A stretch of 64,000 bases of DNA from Clostridia bacterium (GTDB taxonomy: Bacteria > Bacillota > Clostridia > TANB77 > UBA1234): assembly GCA_017521465.1 (NCBI GenBank), contig JAFXCN010000002.1, positions 1 through 64,000 of the forward strand, written 5' to 3'. The notes beneath the pieces were generated by a model, which was not told the origin of the DNA, ran no database searches, and saw only the letters and a list, made by a program, of their open reading frames with translations. Below, piece by piece: positions 1 to 9,411 of the stretch (its first letter is position 1; each line of letters opens with the position of its first letter). The position numbers and the translations under genes were made by a program.

Positions 1-43
1 AAAAGCTTCCTTCGGAAGCTTTGATGCACACATAAATAATCTA
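1..43 (+). repeat. Family A repeat, right end only
   Basis: Begins with the GCTTCC-TTCG-GAAGC hairpin and continues into TTTGATGCACACATAAAT, which matches the right end of the full family A copies at 20853-20975 and 43142-43265. The rest of the copy lies outside the window. Only 10 bases separate it from a family B hairpin, the same order and orientation as near 54740-54843. Confidence 0.7.
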
Positions 44-53
44 TAATCGGTCG

Positions 54-120
54 CATGTAAAAAGGAAGTGCTACGAAATAGATATAAAAATCTATTTCGT
101 TTCACCTCCTGTTTTACATG
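54..120 (+). repeat. Family B hairpin, copy 1
   Basis: A 67-bp palindrome opening with CATGTAAAA and closing with TTTTACATG. The inner stem GAAATAGAT / ATCTATTTC sits around an ATAAAA loop. Read on the minus strand it contains AGGAGGTGAAA, a good ribosome binding sequence, but no start codon follows. It ends just before the rdgB stop codon and could also end that transcript. Confidence 0.8.
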
Positions 121-123
121 CAT

Positions 124-690
124 CTATTTTTTCATCTTTCTTTTCAAATCTTCAGCCGCTAGTGCTCTTGCGCTTATTTCATTTTTTTCTTCTGGAGTTA
201 ATTCTGCTAAAGTTTTTCCATTAGCCAATTCAAATATTTCATCAAAACCAAATCCGTTATTTCCTCTTCTTTCTAATGAAATTTTTCCGTTTATAATTCC
301 TTCTCCAATTATTGTTTGATTGCCATCATAATATACTAAATCACAAACAACTTTTGCACTTCTATCTTTTCCTATTAAATCTTTCATTTTTTCTAAAATA
401 GCATTATTTCTATCAATATCTGTTGCATCTTCACCTAAAAATCTATGTGTTAATACTCCTGGCCAATCTTCAAAAATATCTATGCATAATCCTGAATCGT
501 CTGCTAACGTTGCTTCTTTTGTCAGTTCATATATCTCTTTAGCCTTTTTTAACGCATTTCCTATAAAAGTGTTTTCATCTTCTATAACATCAACTTCTAT
601 TCCATATTCTTTTAGACTTACTATTTCAAAATCATCTAATATCTTTTTTATCTCTCTTAATTTTCCTTTATTATTAGTAGCAAATATCAT
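124..690 (-). CDS. rdgB: Non-canonical purine NTP pyrophosphatase (RdgB/HAM1)
   Basis: 188 aa, the normal family length. The N-terminus MIFATNNKGKLREI is the classic RdgB/HAM1 signature, and ADDSGLCID and RRGNNGFGFDEIF complete the ITPase fold. The family hydrolyses XTP, dITP and ITP to the monophosphate plus pyrophosphate, clearing deaminated purines from the nucleotide pool. A CTTTCCTCC complement just upstream gives a strong ribosome binding site. It lies 12 bp downstream of the NrtR-like gene and is the last gene of the leftward pnuC operon, so it may share the operator near 3430. Grouping with NAD-related genes fits a general nucleotide housekeeping role, though it may be only transcriptional hitchhiking. 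Confidence 0.93.
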   Translation of the reverse strand: MIFATNNKGKLREIKKILDDFEIVSLKEYGIEVDVIEDENTFIGNALKKAKEIYELTKEATLADDSGLCIDIFEDWPGVLTHRFLGEDATDIDRNNAILEKMKDLIGKDRSAKVVCDLVYYDGNQTIIGEGIINGKISLERRGNNGFGFDEIFELANGKTLAELTPEEKNEISARALAAEDLKRKMKK

Positions 691-702
691 TTTGCTTTCC
701 TC

Positions 703-1431
703 CTATAACCATGTATCATTATTTTCTGGATTGAACTTATACATCTGCGTTGGTCTATATCCTTTATCTCCAATTATTACATCTGTTTTTTCACAAAACT
801 TAAGAATTTTCTTTCTAAAATTAGACTTATCAACACTTTTATCTTTAATCATTTCATACAAAATTCTGACATCCTCTAACGCAAAAAGCTCTGGTAATAA
901 TTTAAAACATACATCTGTATTATCAATTCTAAATCTCAAATATTTATATACTGTTAATAATTCAATTAATTTCTTTTCTGTTTTTAAATCATCTGTTTTT
1001 ACATCATGATAATACTCTATATTATTGTTTTTCACTTTTTCTTTTGTTTTAAATTCAAACGCTTTGTTACCTAACTCAATATTACTATCTTTCAAATTAA
1101 ATGGAACTAATTCATACTTAGCATCCATTTTCTTTATATTCTCACTGTTAGTTAAAGCCATATAAATAATATCTATTCTATTATCTTCATAATATTTACT
1201 TTCACCCAATGTATATACTTGTTCTAAATGAAATTTATTACTTCCTATTACAGCAGCTATTCTTCCTCTTATTAATTCTTTGATGTCGCTTTTTTCATCG
1301 AACTCAAAATTTATTAATTCTTTTGTTTCTTTATTTAAAACTACATTTAAAACTTTTGTATCATTCTTTTTTATATAATCACTTCTTATGCTATCTAAAA
1401 CAAATAAACAGCCAACTATAGAAATTTTCAT
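703..1431 (-). CDS. NrtR-like transcriptional regulator (degenerate Nudix + winged helix)
   Basis: 242 aa. Residues 1-125 look like a Nudix fold without a usable catalytic box; the stretch LIRGRIAAVIGSNKFHLEQV stands where the Nudix helix should be. Residues 160-235 (LPELFALEDVRILYEMIKD ... RPTQMYKF) match the C-terminal winged-helix domain of NrtR. NrtR proteins bind ADP-ribose or related NAD metabolites in a non-catalytic Nudix domain and repress NAD biosynthesis or transport genes. The context agrees, since pnuC is the first gene of the same operon. It has a GGGGTGG ribosome binding site. I infer that it binds the palindrome over the pnuC promoter and so regulates its own operon. The N-terminal half is divergent, so an uncommon ligand is possible. 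Confidence 0.72.
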   Translation of the reverse strand: MKISIVGCLFVLDSIRSDYIKKNDTKVLNVVLNKETKELINFEFDEKSDIKELIRGRIAAVIGSNKFHLEQVYTLGESKYYEDNRIDIIYMALTNSENIKKMDAKYELVPFNLKDSNIELGNKAFEFKTKEKVKNNNIEYYHDVKTDDLKTEKKLIELLTVYKYLRFRIDNTDVCFKLLPELFALEDVRILYEMIKDKSVDKSNFRKKILKFCEKTDVIIGDKGYRPTQMYKFNPENNDTWL

Positions 1432-1506
1432 AAATCCACCCCAGTATTACTTTTTTTATCATTATATAACAAATTCTCAAAGAAAACTTCTATTTTTTAT
1501 AAAATA

Positions 1507-2340
1507 TTAATTATCTTTTCTTAGTTTTATATCATTTAATTTATAATCAACCAACCTTCCACCGTAATAAACTATGTTTGAATATCCATAATCAAGTTTT
1601 TTTACATAAAAGGTAATTGGAACTTCTTTATAAACCCACTCATACCTATCAAAAAATTTTAAATCTTTAACTTTAAAATTAGCATTTTTACTCATATTTT
1701 CGATTATATTATCTGCATCTTTTTTTGTTAGCGCATTTTCTATAATCCATTTCGAATATGGGTTATCAATATTATCATTCATTGTATTTAAATTTAATGT
1801 CTTTAAACTAATTGTTTTAATATTAGGATATTTATCTATATATTTTCTTATTTCTTCTAAATATTCTTCAAAAGCTTTATCCTTCATAAGCACATAATTT
1901 AATCTTATATTTGCTTTTTTAAAGTTAGAAGAATTAATATAATCTCTTGTATATCCCAAAATTTCCATATCTTTTTTTGAGTCTACATTCACTCTCGTAA
2001 TCTCAACCAAGAAATCATCTTTTATATAATTAAATTTTTCATCATCATAAAAAATATTACCTGATGATTGTATTCTTTTTTCATCAAAAATATTTACATT
2101 GCGAGTTGCATTTACTACATTTTTAAACTCCTCAATATCTATTAATGAAGGTTCTCCATTTCCAGAAAAGATAAAATATCTAAAATTGATTCCATTTTCT
2201 TTTAAATAATTTAATTTTTCTTCTAACATATCAATCTTGTTATCTACGATAGGCCATTTTGTAATCTTCGCTGTACAATATGGACAATTTTTATCGCATT
2301 TAAATGAAGAAGAAATTAATTCAAACTCTTTATACTTCAT
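1507..2340 (-). CDS. Radical SAM enzyme of unknown substrate in the pnuC operon
   Basis: 277 aa. The cluster motif is CDKNCPYC at about residue 15 (CxxxCxxC, binding a 4Fe-4S cluster and S-adenosylmethionine). FSGNGEPSL at about 58-66 takes the place of the usual GGE SAM-binding motif. No SPASM or B12-binding region is apparent; the C-terminal 100 residues are unassigned. Its ATG overlaps the end of the deoxyribosyltransferase-like gene by 11 bp, so the two are translationally coupled. A place between a nicotinamide riboside transporter, a nucleoside-cleaving fold and an NrtR-like regulator suggests a reaction on a nucleoside or nucleobase, but nothing in the sequence identifies the substrate. 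Confidence 0.8.
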   Translation of the reverse strand: MKYKEFELISSSFKCDKNCPYCTAKITKWPIVDNKIDMLEEKLNYLKENGINFRYFIFSGNGEPSLIDIEEFKNVVNATRNVNIFDEKRIQSSGNIFYDDEKFNYIKDDFLVEITRVNVDSKKDMEILGYTRDYINSSNFKKANIRLNYVLMKDKAFEEYLEEIRKYIDKYPNIKTISLKTLNLNTMNDNIDNPYSKWIIENALTKKDADNIIENMSKNANFKVKDLKFFDRYEWVYKEVPITFYVKKLDYGYSNIVYYGGRLVDYKLNDIKLRKDN

Positions 2341-2845
2341 ATTCTAACACCTCTTCTTTTATAATTCTTAATGCTTCATCAATATCATCAAATCCATAAA
2401 CTGTAACATCTTTACCTCTTTTTAATGCATCTGCTATTGCAAACCAATACTCTGATTTTATTTGATATTTAGAATCTTCTTCTTTATAAAAAATATAAAT
2501 TCTTTTATTTTGAGTTATAGCCCAGCCAAGTTCAACGATTGTGCCAACTGAAAAATTCTCATCAAATACTGCTAAATAAATATCACTATTACTTACAGCT
2601 TTGTATTCTTCATTTAATACTACATTACAATCTGTTGAAGTGTAATCGCCATTTGATGCTTGTTCGCAATAAAAAGGTCCTACATATTTATACTTATTGT
2701 TTAATAACAAATTATGATCTGAACAGGTGAGTTTTTTAGAATCACCCAAAATCTTACTTCTAAAATCTTCTTTTAACCTTTTATTCAAAGGTAAAGTTTT
2801 ATCCTTATTTAAATTAAATTTTCCAGCAAAATAAATTTTCTTCAT
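2330..2845 (-). CDS. Nucleoside 2-deoxyribosyltransferase-like protein
   Basis: 171 aa from MKKIYFAGKF. An upstream in-frame ATG exists, but AAGGAGGG lies at the right distance from this one. The opening strand IYFAGKF, the central AVSNSDIYLAVFD and SVGTIVELGWAITQNKRIYI match the nucleoside 2-deoxyribosyltransferase / DUF4406 fold. In that family the glutamate of GTxxELGxA is the catalytic nucleophile, and here it is E in VELGWA. The family cleaves or swaps the base of nucleosides. The start codon lies 2 bp after the pnuC stop codon. In this operon it may act on nicotinamide riboside or another imported nucleoside; this is inference. Confidence 0.7.
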   Translation of the reverse strand: MKKIYFAGKFNLNKDKTLPLNKRLKEDFRSKILGDSKKLTCSDHNLLLNNKYKYVGPFYCEQASNGDYTSTDCNVVLNEEYKAVSNSDIYLAVFDENFSVGTIVELGWAITQNKRIYIFYKEEDSKYQIKSEYWFAIADALKRGKDVTVYGFDDIDEALRIIKEEVLEYEV

Positions 2846-2847
2846 AC

Positions 2848-3402
2848 TTATCCCTCCTTCATAATTTTGCACCAATTAATGTATGACATTACTGCCATCA
2901 CAGTCCAAATTAAATTTAAGAAAAATAAATATAATGCTTGATTAGGCAAGATGAAATATTCTACAGCATAAAAAATATCGTTAATAAACCAAAGTATCCA
3001 AGTATCAATCTTTTTAACCATCATATAATATGTTGCAACAAAACTTGAAGTTGTTGTAAATGCATCTAATAATGGTAACGGATCATTTGTTTTACTCAAT
3101 ATTAGAAAAAGAACTCCTGTAAAAATTGCAATTATAGAACAATACCCTAATCTCTCTTTTGTCGTACACTTTTTAATGTCCTTATCATCTTTTTTGTTCC
3201 AAATGATAAAACCAATAATGCCAAGAATTAAATATATTGAACTATTGGTAACATCTCCATACAAATGCATTGATAATGAAAATAAAATCATAAAAACCAT
3301 TTGAATAGAATAAGCTATCCAGTTGCTCCTCTTATTCAGCATTACTAGATAGCCTTGTAATAATCCAAAAACAGTTGCTCCAATTTCAAGTATATTTGCC
3401 AT
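2848..3402 (-). CDS. pnuC: Nicotinamide riboside transporter PnuC
   Basis: 184 aa from MANILEIG. The ATG two codons upstream abuts the GGAGGG site, so the inner ATG, with about 6 bp spacing, is preferred. It is a strongly hydrophobic protein with about seven membrane segments. The regions KRSNWIAYSIQ, YGDVTNSSIYLILGIIG and IDTWILWFINDIFYAVEYF match the PnuC facilitator, including the conserved W-x-L/I-W-x-x-N motif. PnuC takes up nicotinamide riboside, which is trapped by phosphorylation. It is first in an operon with a deoxyribosyltransferase-like gene, a radical SAM gene, an NrtR-like regulator and rdgB, controlled from the palindromic promoter at 3414-3457. No nicotinamide riboside kinase is in the window. 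Confidence 0.88.
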   Translation of the reverse strand: MANILEIGATVFGLLQGYLVMLNKRSNWIAYSIQMVFMILFSLSMHLYGDVTNSSIYLILGIIGFIIWNKKDDKDIKKCTTKERLGYCSIIAIFTGVLFLILSKTNDPLPLLDAFTTTSSFVATYYMMVKKIDTWILWFINDIFYAVEYFILPNQALYLFFLNLIWTVMAVMSYINWCKIMKEG

Positions 3403-3413
3403 ATTCATCCCTC

Positions 3414-3457
3414 CTTCCTACATATGGTATAATATACTATATGTAGGAAGATGTCAA
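3414..3457 (-). promoter_or_regulatory. Promoter and operator palindrome of the pnuC operon
   Basis: On the minus strand TTGACA (3457-3452), a 17-bp spacer and TATTAT (3434-3429) form a near-consensus promoter. A 37-bp palindrome (3414-3450) covers the spacer, the -10 box and the start site. Its arms CTTCCTACATAT and ATATGTAGGAAG are perfect, and GTATA/TATAC continues the symmetry inside. This is a textbook repressor site, and the NrtR-like protein of the same operon is the obvious candidate to bind it. Confidence 0.85.
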
Positions 3458-3480
3458 GAGACTTATTGTAAAAAGCACTA

Positions 3481-3534
3481 TTAGTTGAATAAAAAAATAA
3501 AGTGAGCGATCGCTCACTTTATTTTTTTATTCAA

Positions 3535-3538
<4 letters not shown>
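3481..3538 (-). terminator. Terminator of the str operon: 58-bp perfect palindrome
   Basis: Every base of 3481-3538 pairs symmetrically about GTGAGCGATCGCTCAC, flanked by A7/T7 runs, with no unpaired loop. It contains the tuf stop codon (3535-3537). The T-run on the minus strand fits intrinsic termination after tuf. Confidence 0.85.
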
Positions 3539-4737
<1,199 letters not shown>

Positions 4738-4834
4738 TTTAAAATTCCTCCTTAAAATTTGTTTTTTATTTTTTAAAATTTTTAAGTCTTTTTATGAATT
4801 CATTTTATATAAATTCAATAAATTTTGCAACAAC

Positions 4835-6925
4835 TTATTGTTGTTTATTTCTTTGAGCTGTTATAGCTTCTAGAATTGATTTTGGCACTTCTTCATTATG
4901 GCTTGGTTCCATAGAATAAGTTCCTCTACCTTGTGTTCTAGATCTTAGGTCTGTTGCATAACCAAACATTTCTGATAGTGGAATGTATGAATGAATTGTT
5001 TGCATTCCATTTTTAGCTTCCATTCCTTCTAGTCTACCTCTTCTTGAGTTTACGTCTCCAATTACGTCTCCCATATATTCTTCTGGAACAACGATTTCAA
5101 CTTTCATGATAGGTTCTAGAATAACTGGTTTAGCTTGTTTACATGCTTCTTTGAAAGCCATAGATGCAGCAATCTTGAAGGCCATTTCTGAAGAGTCAAC
5201 TTCATGGTATGAACCGTCAACTAATGTTGCTTTAACATCTACTACTGGGTAACCAGCAAGGATACCTGTATTACAAGCTTCTCTAAATCCATCTTCTGTT
5301 GGTTTGATATATTCTTTAGGAACTGCTCCTCCAACGATTTTGCTTTCGAATTCAATTCCTGTTCCTGGTTCAAGTGGTTCAAGTTCTAGCCATACGTCAC
5401 CGTATTGTCCTTTACCACCTGATTGTCTAATGAATTTACCTTGTGCTTTAACTTTATTTCTGATTGTTTCTTTATATGCAACTTGTGGTGCACCAACATT
5501 ACATTCAACTTTGAATTCTCTCTTCAATCTATCAACGATAATGTCAAGGTGTAATTCACCCATACCAGAAATAATTGTTTGACCTGTTTCTTGGTCTGTA
5601 TATGTTTTAAATGTTGGATCTTCTTCTGCAAGTTTTGCAAGAGCGATACCCATTTTTTCTTGGTCAGCTTTTGTTTTTGGTTCAATAGCAACTGAAATAA
5701 CTGGTTCTGGGAATTCCATTGATTCTAGAATTACTGGATGTGCAGGATCACATAGTGTTTCACCTGTTGTTACATCTTTTAAACCAACTGCAGCTGCGAT
5801 ATCTCCAGCATAAACTTTTTCGATATCTTCTCTGTGGTTAGCATGCATTTGAAGAATTCTTCCAAATCTTTCTTTCTTTCCTTTAGTTGTATTTAATACT
5901 GTTGTACCTGTTTCTAATGTACCAGAATATACTCTAAAGAAGCAAAGTTTTCCAACAAATGGGTCTGTTGCAATCTTGAATGCTAATGCTGCGAAAGGTT
6001 CTTCGTCAGAAGCTTTTCTTTCTTCTTCAGCTTCAGTATCAGGATTTACACCCTTAATAGCTGGAATATCAAGAGGTGATGGCATGTATTCGATAATTGC
6101 ATCAAGTAACTCTTGAACACCTTTGTTTTTGTATGAAGAACCACAACATACAGGAGTAAGTTTAACATTAAGTGTACCTAATCTTAAACCTTTTTTAATT
6201 TCTTCCTCTGTAAGTTCTTCACCTTCAAGATATTTCATCATTAATTCTTCATCTTGTTCAGCAGCAGCTTCAACCATTTGAGCTCTTAACTCTTCAGCTT
6301 TTGCTTTTAAATCTTCAGGAACATCTGTCTCTTCGATTTCTTTTCCTAAATCATCTTTATGAATAAATGCTTTCATTTTTATTAAGTCTACAATTCCTTT
6401 GAATTGGTCTTCAGCACCAATTGGAATTTGTATTGGAACAGCATTTGCTTTTAGTCTGTCTCTCATTTGTTCAACACAGCTATAAAAGTCAGCACCTGTT
6501 GTGTCCATTTTATTTACGTAACACATTCTTGGTACTCCATATTTATCAGCTTGTCTCCAAACAGTTTCAGATTGTGGTTGAACTCCACCTTTAGCACAGA
6601 ATACTGTAACGCTTCCGTCCAATACTCTAAGTGATCTTTCAACCTCAACAGTGAAGTCAACGTGTCCTGGTGTGTCGATAATGTTAATTCTATGACCTAA
6701 CCATTGACAAGTTGTAGCAGCAGAAGTGATTGTGATACCTCTTTCTTGTTCTTGAGCCATCCAGTCCATTGTAGCTGCACCTTCGTGAGTTTCACCGATT
6801 TTGTGAACTCTACCTGTATAGAATAATATTCTCTCAGTTGTTGTTGTTTTACCAGCATCAATGTGAGCCATTATTCCAATGTTTCTTGTTTTTTCTAGCG
6901 GAAATTGTCTCTTGTCGGTTGCCAC
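4835..6925 (-). CDS. fusA: Elongation factor G
   Basis: 696 aa, of usual length. The G domain has [23 protein letters not shown] and NKMD, and the translocase domains II-V follow. It starts at GTG (6925) with AAGGAGGAAATAAA in front. EF-G drives tRNA-mRNA translocation and ribosome recycling. It lies between rpsG and tuf in the normal str order. The spacer to rpsG is filled by a large family C hairpin, so the gene is either read through that structure or differentially expressed from the ribosomal protein genes. Confidence 0.99.
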   Translation of the reverse strand: MATDKRQFPLEKTRNIGIMAHIDAGKTTTTERILFYTGRVHKIGETHEGAATMDWMAQEQERGITITSAATTCQWLGHRINIIDTPGHVDFTVEVERSLRVLDGSVTVFCAKGGVQPQSETVWRQADKYGVPRMCYVNKMDTTGADFYSCVEQMRDRLKANAVPIQIPIGAEDQFKGIVDLIKMKAFIHKDDLGKEIEETDVPEDLKAKAEELRAQMVEAAAEQDEELMMKYLEGEELTEEEIKKGLRLGTLNVKLTPVCCGSSYKNKGVQELLDAIIEYMPSPLDIPAIKGVNPDTEAEEERKASDEEPFAALAFKIATDPFVGKLCFFRVYSGTLETGTTVLNTTKGKKERFGRILQMHANHREDIEKVYAGDIAAAVGLKDVTTGETLCDPAHPVILESMEFPEPVISVAIEPKTKADQEKMGIALAKLAEEDPTFKTYTDQETGQTIISGMGELHLDIIVDRLKREFKVECNVGAPQVAYKETIRNKVKAQGKFIRQSGGKGQYGDVWLELEPLEPGTGIEFESKIVGGAVPKEYIKPTEDGFREACNTGILAGYPVVDVKATLVDGSYHEVDSSEMAFKIAASMAFKEACKQAKPVILEPIMKVEIVVPEEYMGDVIGDVNSRRGRLEGMEAKNGMQTIHSYIPLSEMFGYATDLRSRTQGRGTYSMEPSHNEEVPKSILEAITAQRNKQQ

Positions 6926-7021
6926 TTTATTTCCTCCTTATTATCAAAATATATATTTCTACTTATATATTACATCTCTAATGTAAAAATTAATTCAAAA
7001 ATGTTATACGCACTTCTGACG

Positions 7022-7141
7022 AAAACATCAAAATTAGTAAATTGCAAGGCAAATTAATTTGAAAAAGCGGAGGCGTACGATGGTACGTTGAGCATTTTTC
7101 ATAATTAATTTAACGAAGCAAGTTGCTGATTTTCATGTTTT
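7022..7141. repeat. Family C palindrome, copy 1 (rpsG-fusA spacer)
   Basis: About 120 bp folding on itself: outer arms AAAACATCAAAATTAG and CTGATTTTCATGTTTT, middle arms AAATTAATT and TAATTAATTT, inner arms TGAAAAAGC and GCATTTTTCA, and a core with GGAGGCGTAC / GGTACGTTGA. It begins almost at the rpsG stop. The layout matches copy 2 at 7835-7959 with many paired substitutions. Confidence 0.85.
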
Positions 7142-7145
7142 GGGA

Positions 7146-7616
7146 TTACCAACGGTAATGTGCAAAAGCTTTATTAGCTTCAGCCATCTTATGAGTATCT
7201 TCTTTCTTCTTGAAAGCTCCACCCATTCCATTGATTGCATCCATGATTTCGTTAGCAAGTCTTTCTTTCATTGTTTTTTCGTTACGTTCTCTAGAATATC
7301 TTACTAACCATCTTAAACCTAATGCTTGTCTTCTGTCAGCTCTGATTTCGATTGGAACTTGATATGTAGCTCCACCTACTCTTCTAGCTTTAACTTCAAG
7401 TACAGGCATTATATTGTTCATTGCTTCTTCGAATGCTACTAGTGGTTCTTTACCAGTTTTTTCTTGAACGATTTCAAACGCACCGTATACAATTCTTTGA
7501 GCTATAGTTTTCTTACCATCTTCCATAACATTGTTAATTAATTTTGTAACTAATTTGCTGTTGTATTGTGGATCTGGCAATATATCTCTTTTAGCTATAC
7601 AACCTTTTCTTGGCAC
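7146..7616 (-). CDS. rpsG: 30S ribosomal protein S7
   Basis: 156 aa, standard length. [16 protein letters not shown] and [24 protein letters not shown] are S7 signatures. S7 nucleates assembly of the 30S head by binding 16S rRNA and contacts the E site. It starts at GTG (7616) preceded by AAGGAGGGAAGAACA; the first residues MPRKG fix this start. It is second of the ribosomal protein genes of the str operon. A leader of more than 300 bp with several hairpins separates it from rpsL, an arrangement that would suit S7 autoregulation as known in E. coli, though no specific S7 site was identified. Confidence 0.98.
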   Translation of the reverse strand: MPRKGCIAKRDILPDPQYNSKLVTKLINNVMEDGKKTIAQRIVYGAFEIVQEKTGKEPLVAFEEAMNNIMPVLEVKARRVGGATYQVPIEIRADRRQALGLRWLVRYSRERNEKTMKERLANEIMDAINGMGGAFKKKEDTHKMAEANKAFAHYRW

Positions 7617-7834
7617 TGTTCTTCCCTCCTTATATTACTAGCATACTATAATACCGTATGCCAAGGTACTCTGAAGACTTGCGTCTCCCGTAAGTGCTTT
7701 AATATTTAGATTCACTCTTTGAATCAAGAACCAAAAATCTATATATATATTAAAAGCACTTTCTAAATCAAAACCTAAACATCATTTTTTTACTTCTTCT
7801 AACGAAGCAAATTGCTAAATTTCATTTAAATGAT
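7617..7834 (-). other. Structured rpsL-rpsG spacer
   Basis: Part of a 341-bp spacer without a gene. A hairpin spans 7692-7762 (AAGTGCTTTAATATTTAGATT pairs, with minor mismatches, with the stretch ending TTAAAAGCACTT). A smaller GCATAC/GTATGC hairpin lies near 7640-7665, just before the rpsG ribosome binding site. At 7798-7830 there is half of a family C element (AACGAAGCAAATTGCTAAAT). Possible S7 leader, a degraded repeat, or both. Confidence 0.5.
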
Positions 7835-7959
7835 AATTTTAATCAAAATTGGTAAGCTACAAGGCAGATTGGTTTGAAAAAGCGGAGTCGTACAAGTGGT
7901 ACGTCGAGCATTTTTCATAATCAATCTAACGCAGTAGATTGCCGGTTTTCATTAAAATT
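7835..7959. repeat. Family C palindrome, copy 2 (rpsL-rpsG spacer)
   Basis: About 125 bp. The stem pairs AATTTTAAT with ATTAAAATT, AAAATTGG with CCGGTTTT, AGATTGGTT with TAATCAATCT and TGAAAAAGC with GCATTTTTCA around GGAGTCGTACAAGTGGTACGTCGA. Compared with copy 1, both strands of the middle stem changed together. It touches the rpsL stop codon. Confidence 0.85.
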
Positions 7960-8375
7960 TAAGCTTTCTTAGGTTTCTTCGCTCCATATCTTGATCTAGC
8001 TTGTTTTCTGTCTTTAACACCTGCTGTATCAAGAGTTCCTCTAATTATGTGATATCTAACACCTGGAAGATCTTTTACTCTTCCTCCTCTTATTAGAACA
8101 ACACTGTGTTCTTGTAAGTTATGTCCTACACCTGGGATGTAAGCTGTAACTTCTTGAGTGTTTGTTAATTTAACCCTTGCAACTTTTCTTAAAGCTGAGT
8201 TTGGCTTTTTAGGAGTTGTTGTTTTAACAACTGTACAAACACCTCTCTTTTGAGGGCTTGATATGTTAGTAACCTTTTTTGTTTTAGAGTTGTAACCTTT
8301 TTGTAATGCTGGAGACTTTGATTTAGATGTCTTGTCTTTTCTTCCTTTTCTAACTAATTGGTTAACTGTTGGCAT
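7959..8375 (-). CDS. rpsL: 30S ribosomal protein S12
   Basis: 138 aa. [12 protein letters not shown] and the decoding-centre loop [17 protein letters not shown] are diagnostic. The lysines that mutate to streptomycin resistance in other species are wild type here (PKKPNS and [13 protein letters not shown]). S12 lines the A-site decoding centre. Its GAGGTG ribosome binding site and ATG at 8375 give the canonical N-terminus. It follows the L7Ae-like gene by 76 bp. Confidence 0.98.
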   Translation of the reverse strand: MPTVNQLVRKGRKDKTSKSKSPALQKGYNSKTKKVTNISSPQKRGVCTVVKTTTPKKPNSALRKVARVKLTNTQEVTAYIPGVGHNLQEHSVVLIRGGRVKDLPGVRYHIIRGTLDTAGVKDRKQARSRYGAKKPKKA

Positions 8376-8451
8376 TTCTTTGTATTCACCTCCTTGACTT
8401 AAGTTCTTTTAATATATATTCTAACGTACTTTTGGTACATTAAAACGCAAA

Positions 8452-8664
8452 TTATTCGGCAGCCGCTGCTGCTTTTGTTTCGATGTTTGACATTTTACCT
8501 AGTTCTTCCATTGTTTCAACCATTACGATTTCAATGTTTTTCATTCTACAATTTTGTATTAATTCTTCTACTAAATGTGCTTCAACATCTTTTCCAATAT
8601 AAACTTTGTTTACTTCGCCTAAGTTTACCGCTTTAGAAACTTGCTTTATTCCTACAAATTTCAT
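8452..8664 (-). CDS. L7Ae/YbxF-like kink-turn RNA-binding protein
   Basis: 70 aa from MKFVGIKQVSKAV. The core VGIKQVSKAVNLGEVNKVYIGKDVE and the VETMEELGKM stretch match the L7Ae/YbxF/YlxQ family that binds RNA kink-turns. Position immediately before rpsL is the Firmicutes norm. The start is uncertain. The longest reading starts at 8742, but that codon overlaps the -10 box of the promoter (8738-8733) and so cannot be on the mRNA. ATG at 8703 has no ribosome binding site. ATG at 8664 has GGGAAGGAAGAG 11 bp upstream and is preferred, although the N-terminal helix is then short for the family. The C-terminus is an alanine run. Confidence 0.8.
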   Translation of the reverse strand: MKFVGIKQVSKAVNLGEVNKVYIGKDVEAHLVEELIQNCRMKNIEIVMVETMEELGKMSNIETKAAAAAE

Positions 8665-8732
8665 TTTCTTTAGAACTCTTCCTTCCCTAAGGCTTAAGCC
8701 CATATTTCTGCCATTTAACAATAGCAGTTCAT

Positions 8733-8761
8733 ATTTTATCATCTTCTTATATATAAGTCAA
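8733..8761 (-). promoter_or_regulatory. Promoter of the str operon
   Basis: Minus strand TTGACT (8761-8756), 17-bp spacer, TAAAAT (8738-8733). Predicted start about 8726, giving a leader of about 60 nt to the preferred L7Ae start. In most Firmicutes rpoB-rpoC precede this gene; here the operon has its own promoter and rpoBC are absent from this side. Confidence 0.8.
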
Positions 8762-8840
8762 CATTTTTTTGGTTATTTTTTCTTTATTTCCGTAGAAGAT
8801 TTTAGAGTTTTTTGTGGTGCGAAAAAACACATATAATTAT

Positions 8841-8926
8841 GTGTAACGCAGTTCGTTTTCCCAGGCCGTTAGCTAGCGCGGGCAAAACCGTTTTTTCTAC
8901 CTGGAAAAATGCTTCCTTCAGAAGCA
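8841..8926 (+). repeat. Family A repeat, diverged copy
   Basis: GTAACGCAGTTCGTTTTCCCAGG at the left, a stem CCAGG...CCTGG instead of the GCGGACGG stem of other copies, then GCTTCCTTCAGAAGC. It is the break point between the str operon and unrelated genes to the right. Confidence 0.75.
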
Positions 8927-8983
8927 GGCGAGATGCTGGAAAAGAGATACAAAAAAGTCAAGCTTTTCAGCTTGACTTTCGCT

Positions 8984-9391
8984 TTAATTGTTATTATTAA
9001 GATTTCTTAATCCCTGGCTTATAGCTGTACCAACCGTACCGCTCATTTGGGCTCTCATTGCAATTTCACGCTGTCTTTCTTCTTTTTCTTTTTGTTTTCT
9101 TCTAACAATATTTTGCTCAATTTTCGCAAGAATATTTGCTTTTTTTCTTTCATTTGTACACCAATAATAATAATTCAAATATGCAATCAAATCTTTTGTT
9201 TCTTGTCGCATCGGCTGAGTAATTATCGGTTGAGTATAATCAAATGTAGGTCTATAATCTAATCTTCTTTCACTTTTTATAACTTTATATATCTTTTCTG
9301 GCACTCTGTTTTTATACTCATCACCAAGCCAGTTTAATATTTCATACACTTCAGAATATGCATATTTCATTTCGTAATTCATAGCATTCAT
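8984..9391 (-). CDS. Hypothetical protein, basic C-terminal coiled coil
   Basis: 135 aa from ATG 9391, preceded by GGGGTGA. Not recognised. Residues 5-45 (YSEVYEILNWLGDEYKNRVP) look helical. An aromatic patch LIAYLNYYYWC follows at about 90, then a charged helix RRKQKEKEERQREIAMRAQ and an Asn-rich tail. There is no signal peptide or membrane segment. It starts 21 bp after the acidic 477-aa protein and is surely cotranscribed with it. The alternative start GTG (9400) sits in the ribosome binding site. The pair may form a complex (acidic partner, basic partner), which is only a guess. Confidence 0.7.
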   Translation of the reverse strand: MNAMNYEMKYAYSEVYEILNWLGDEYKNRVPEKIYKVIKSERRLDYRPTFDYTQPIITQPMRQETKDLIAYLNYYYWCTNERKKANILAKIEQNIVRRKQKEKEERQREIAMRAQMSGTVGTAISQGLRNLNNNN

Positions 9392-9411
9392 GTTTTTCAC
9401 CCCATTATTTA

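Noticed and set aside
54-120. Family B AGGAGGTGAAA as a real ribosome binding site of a small gene
   Set aside because: No start codon at a suitable distance in the copies; the motif is part of the hairpin stem.
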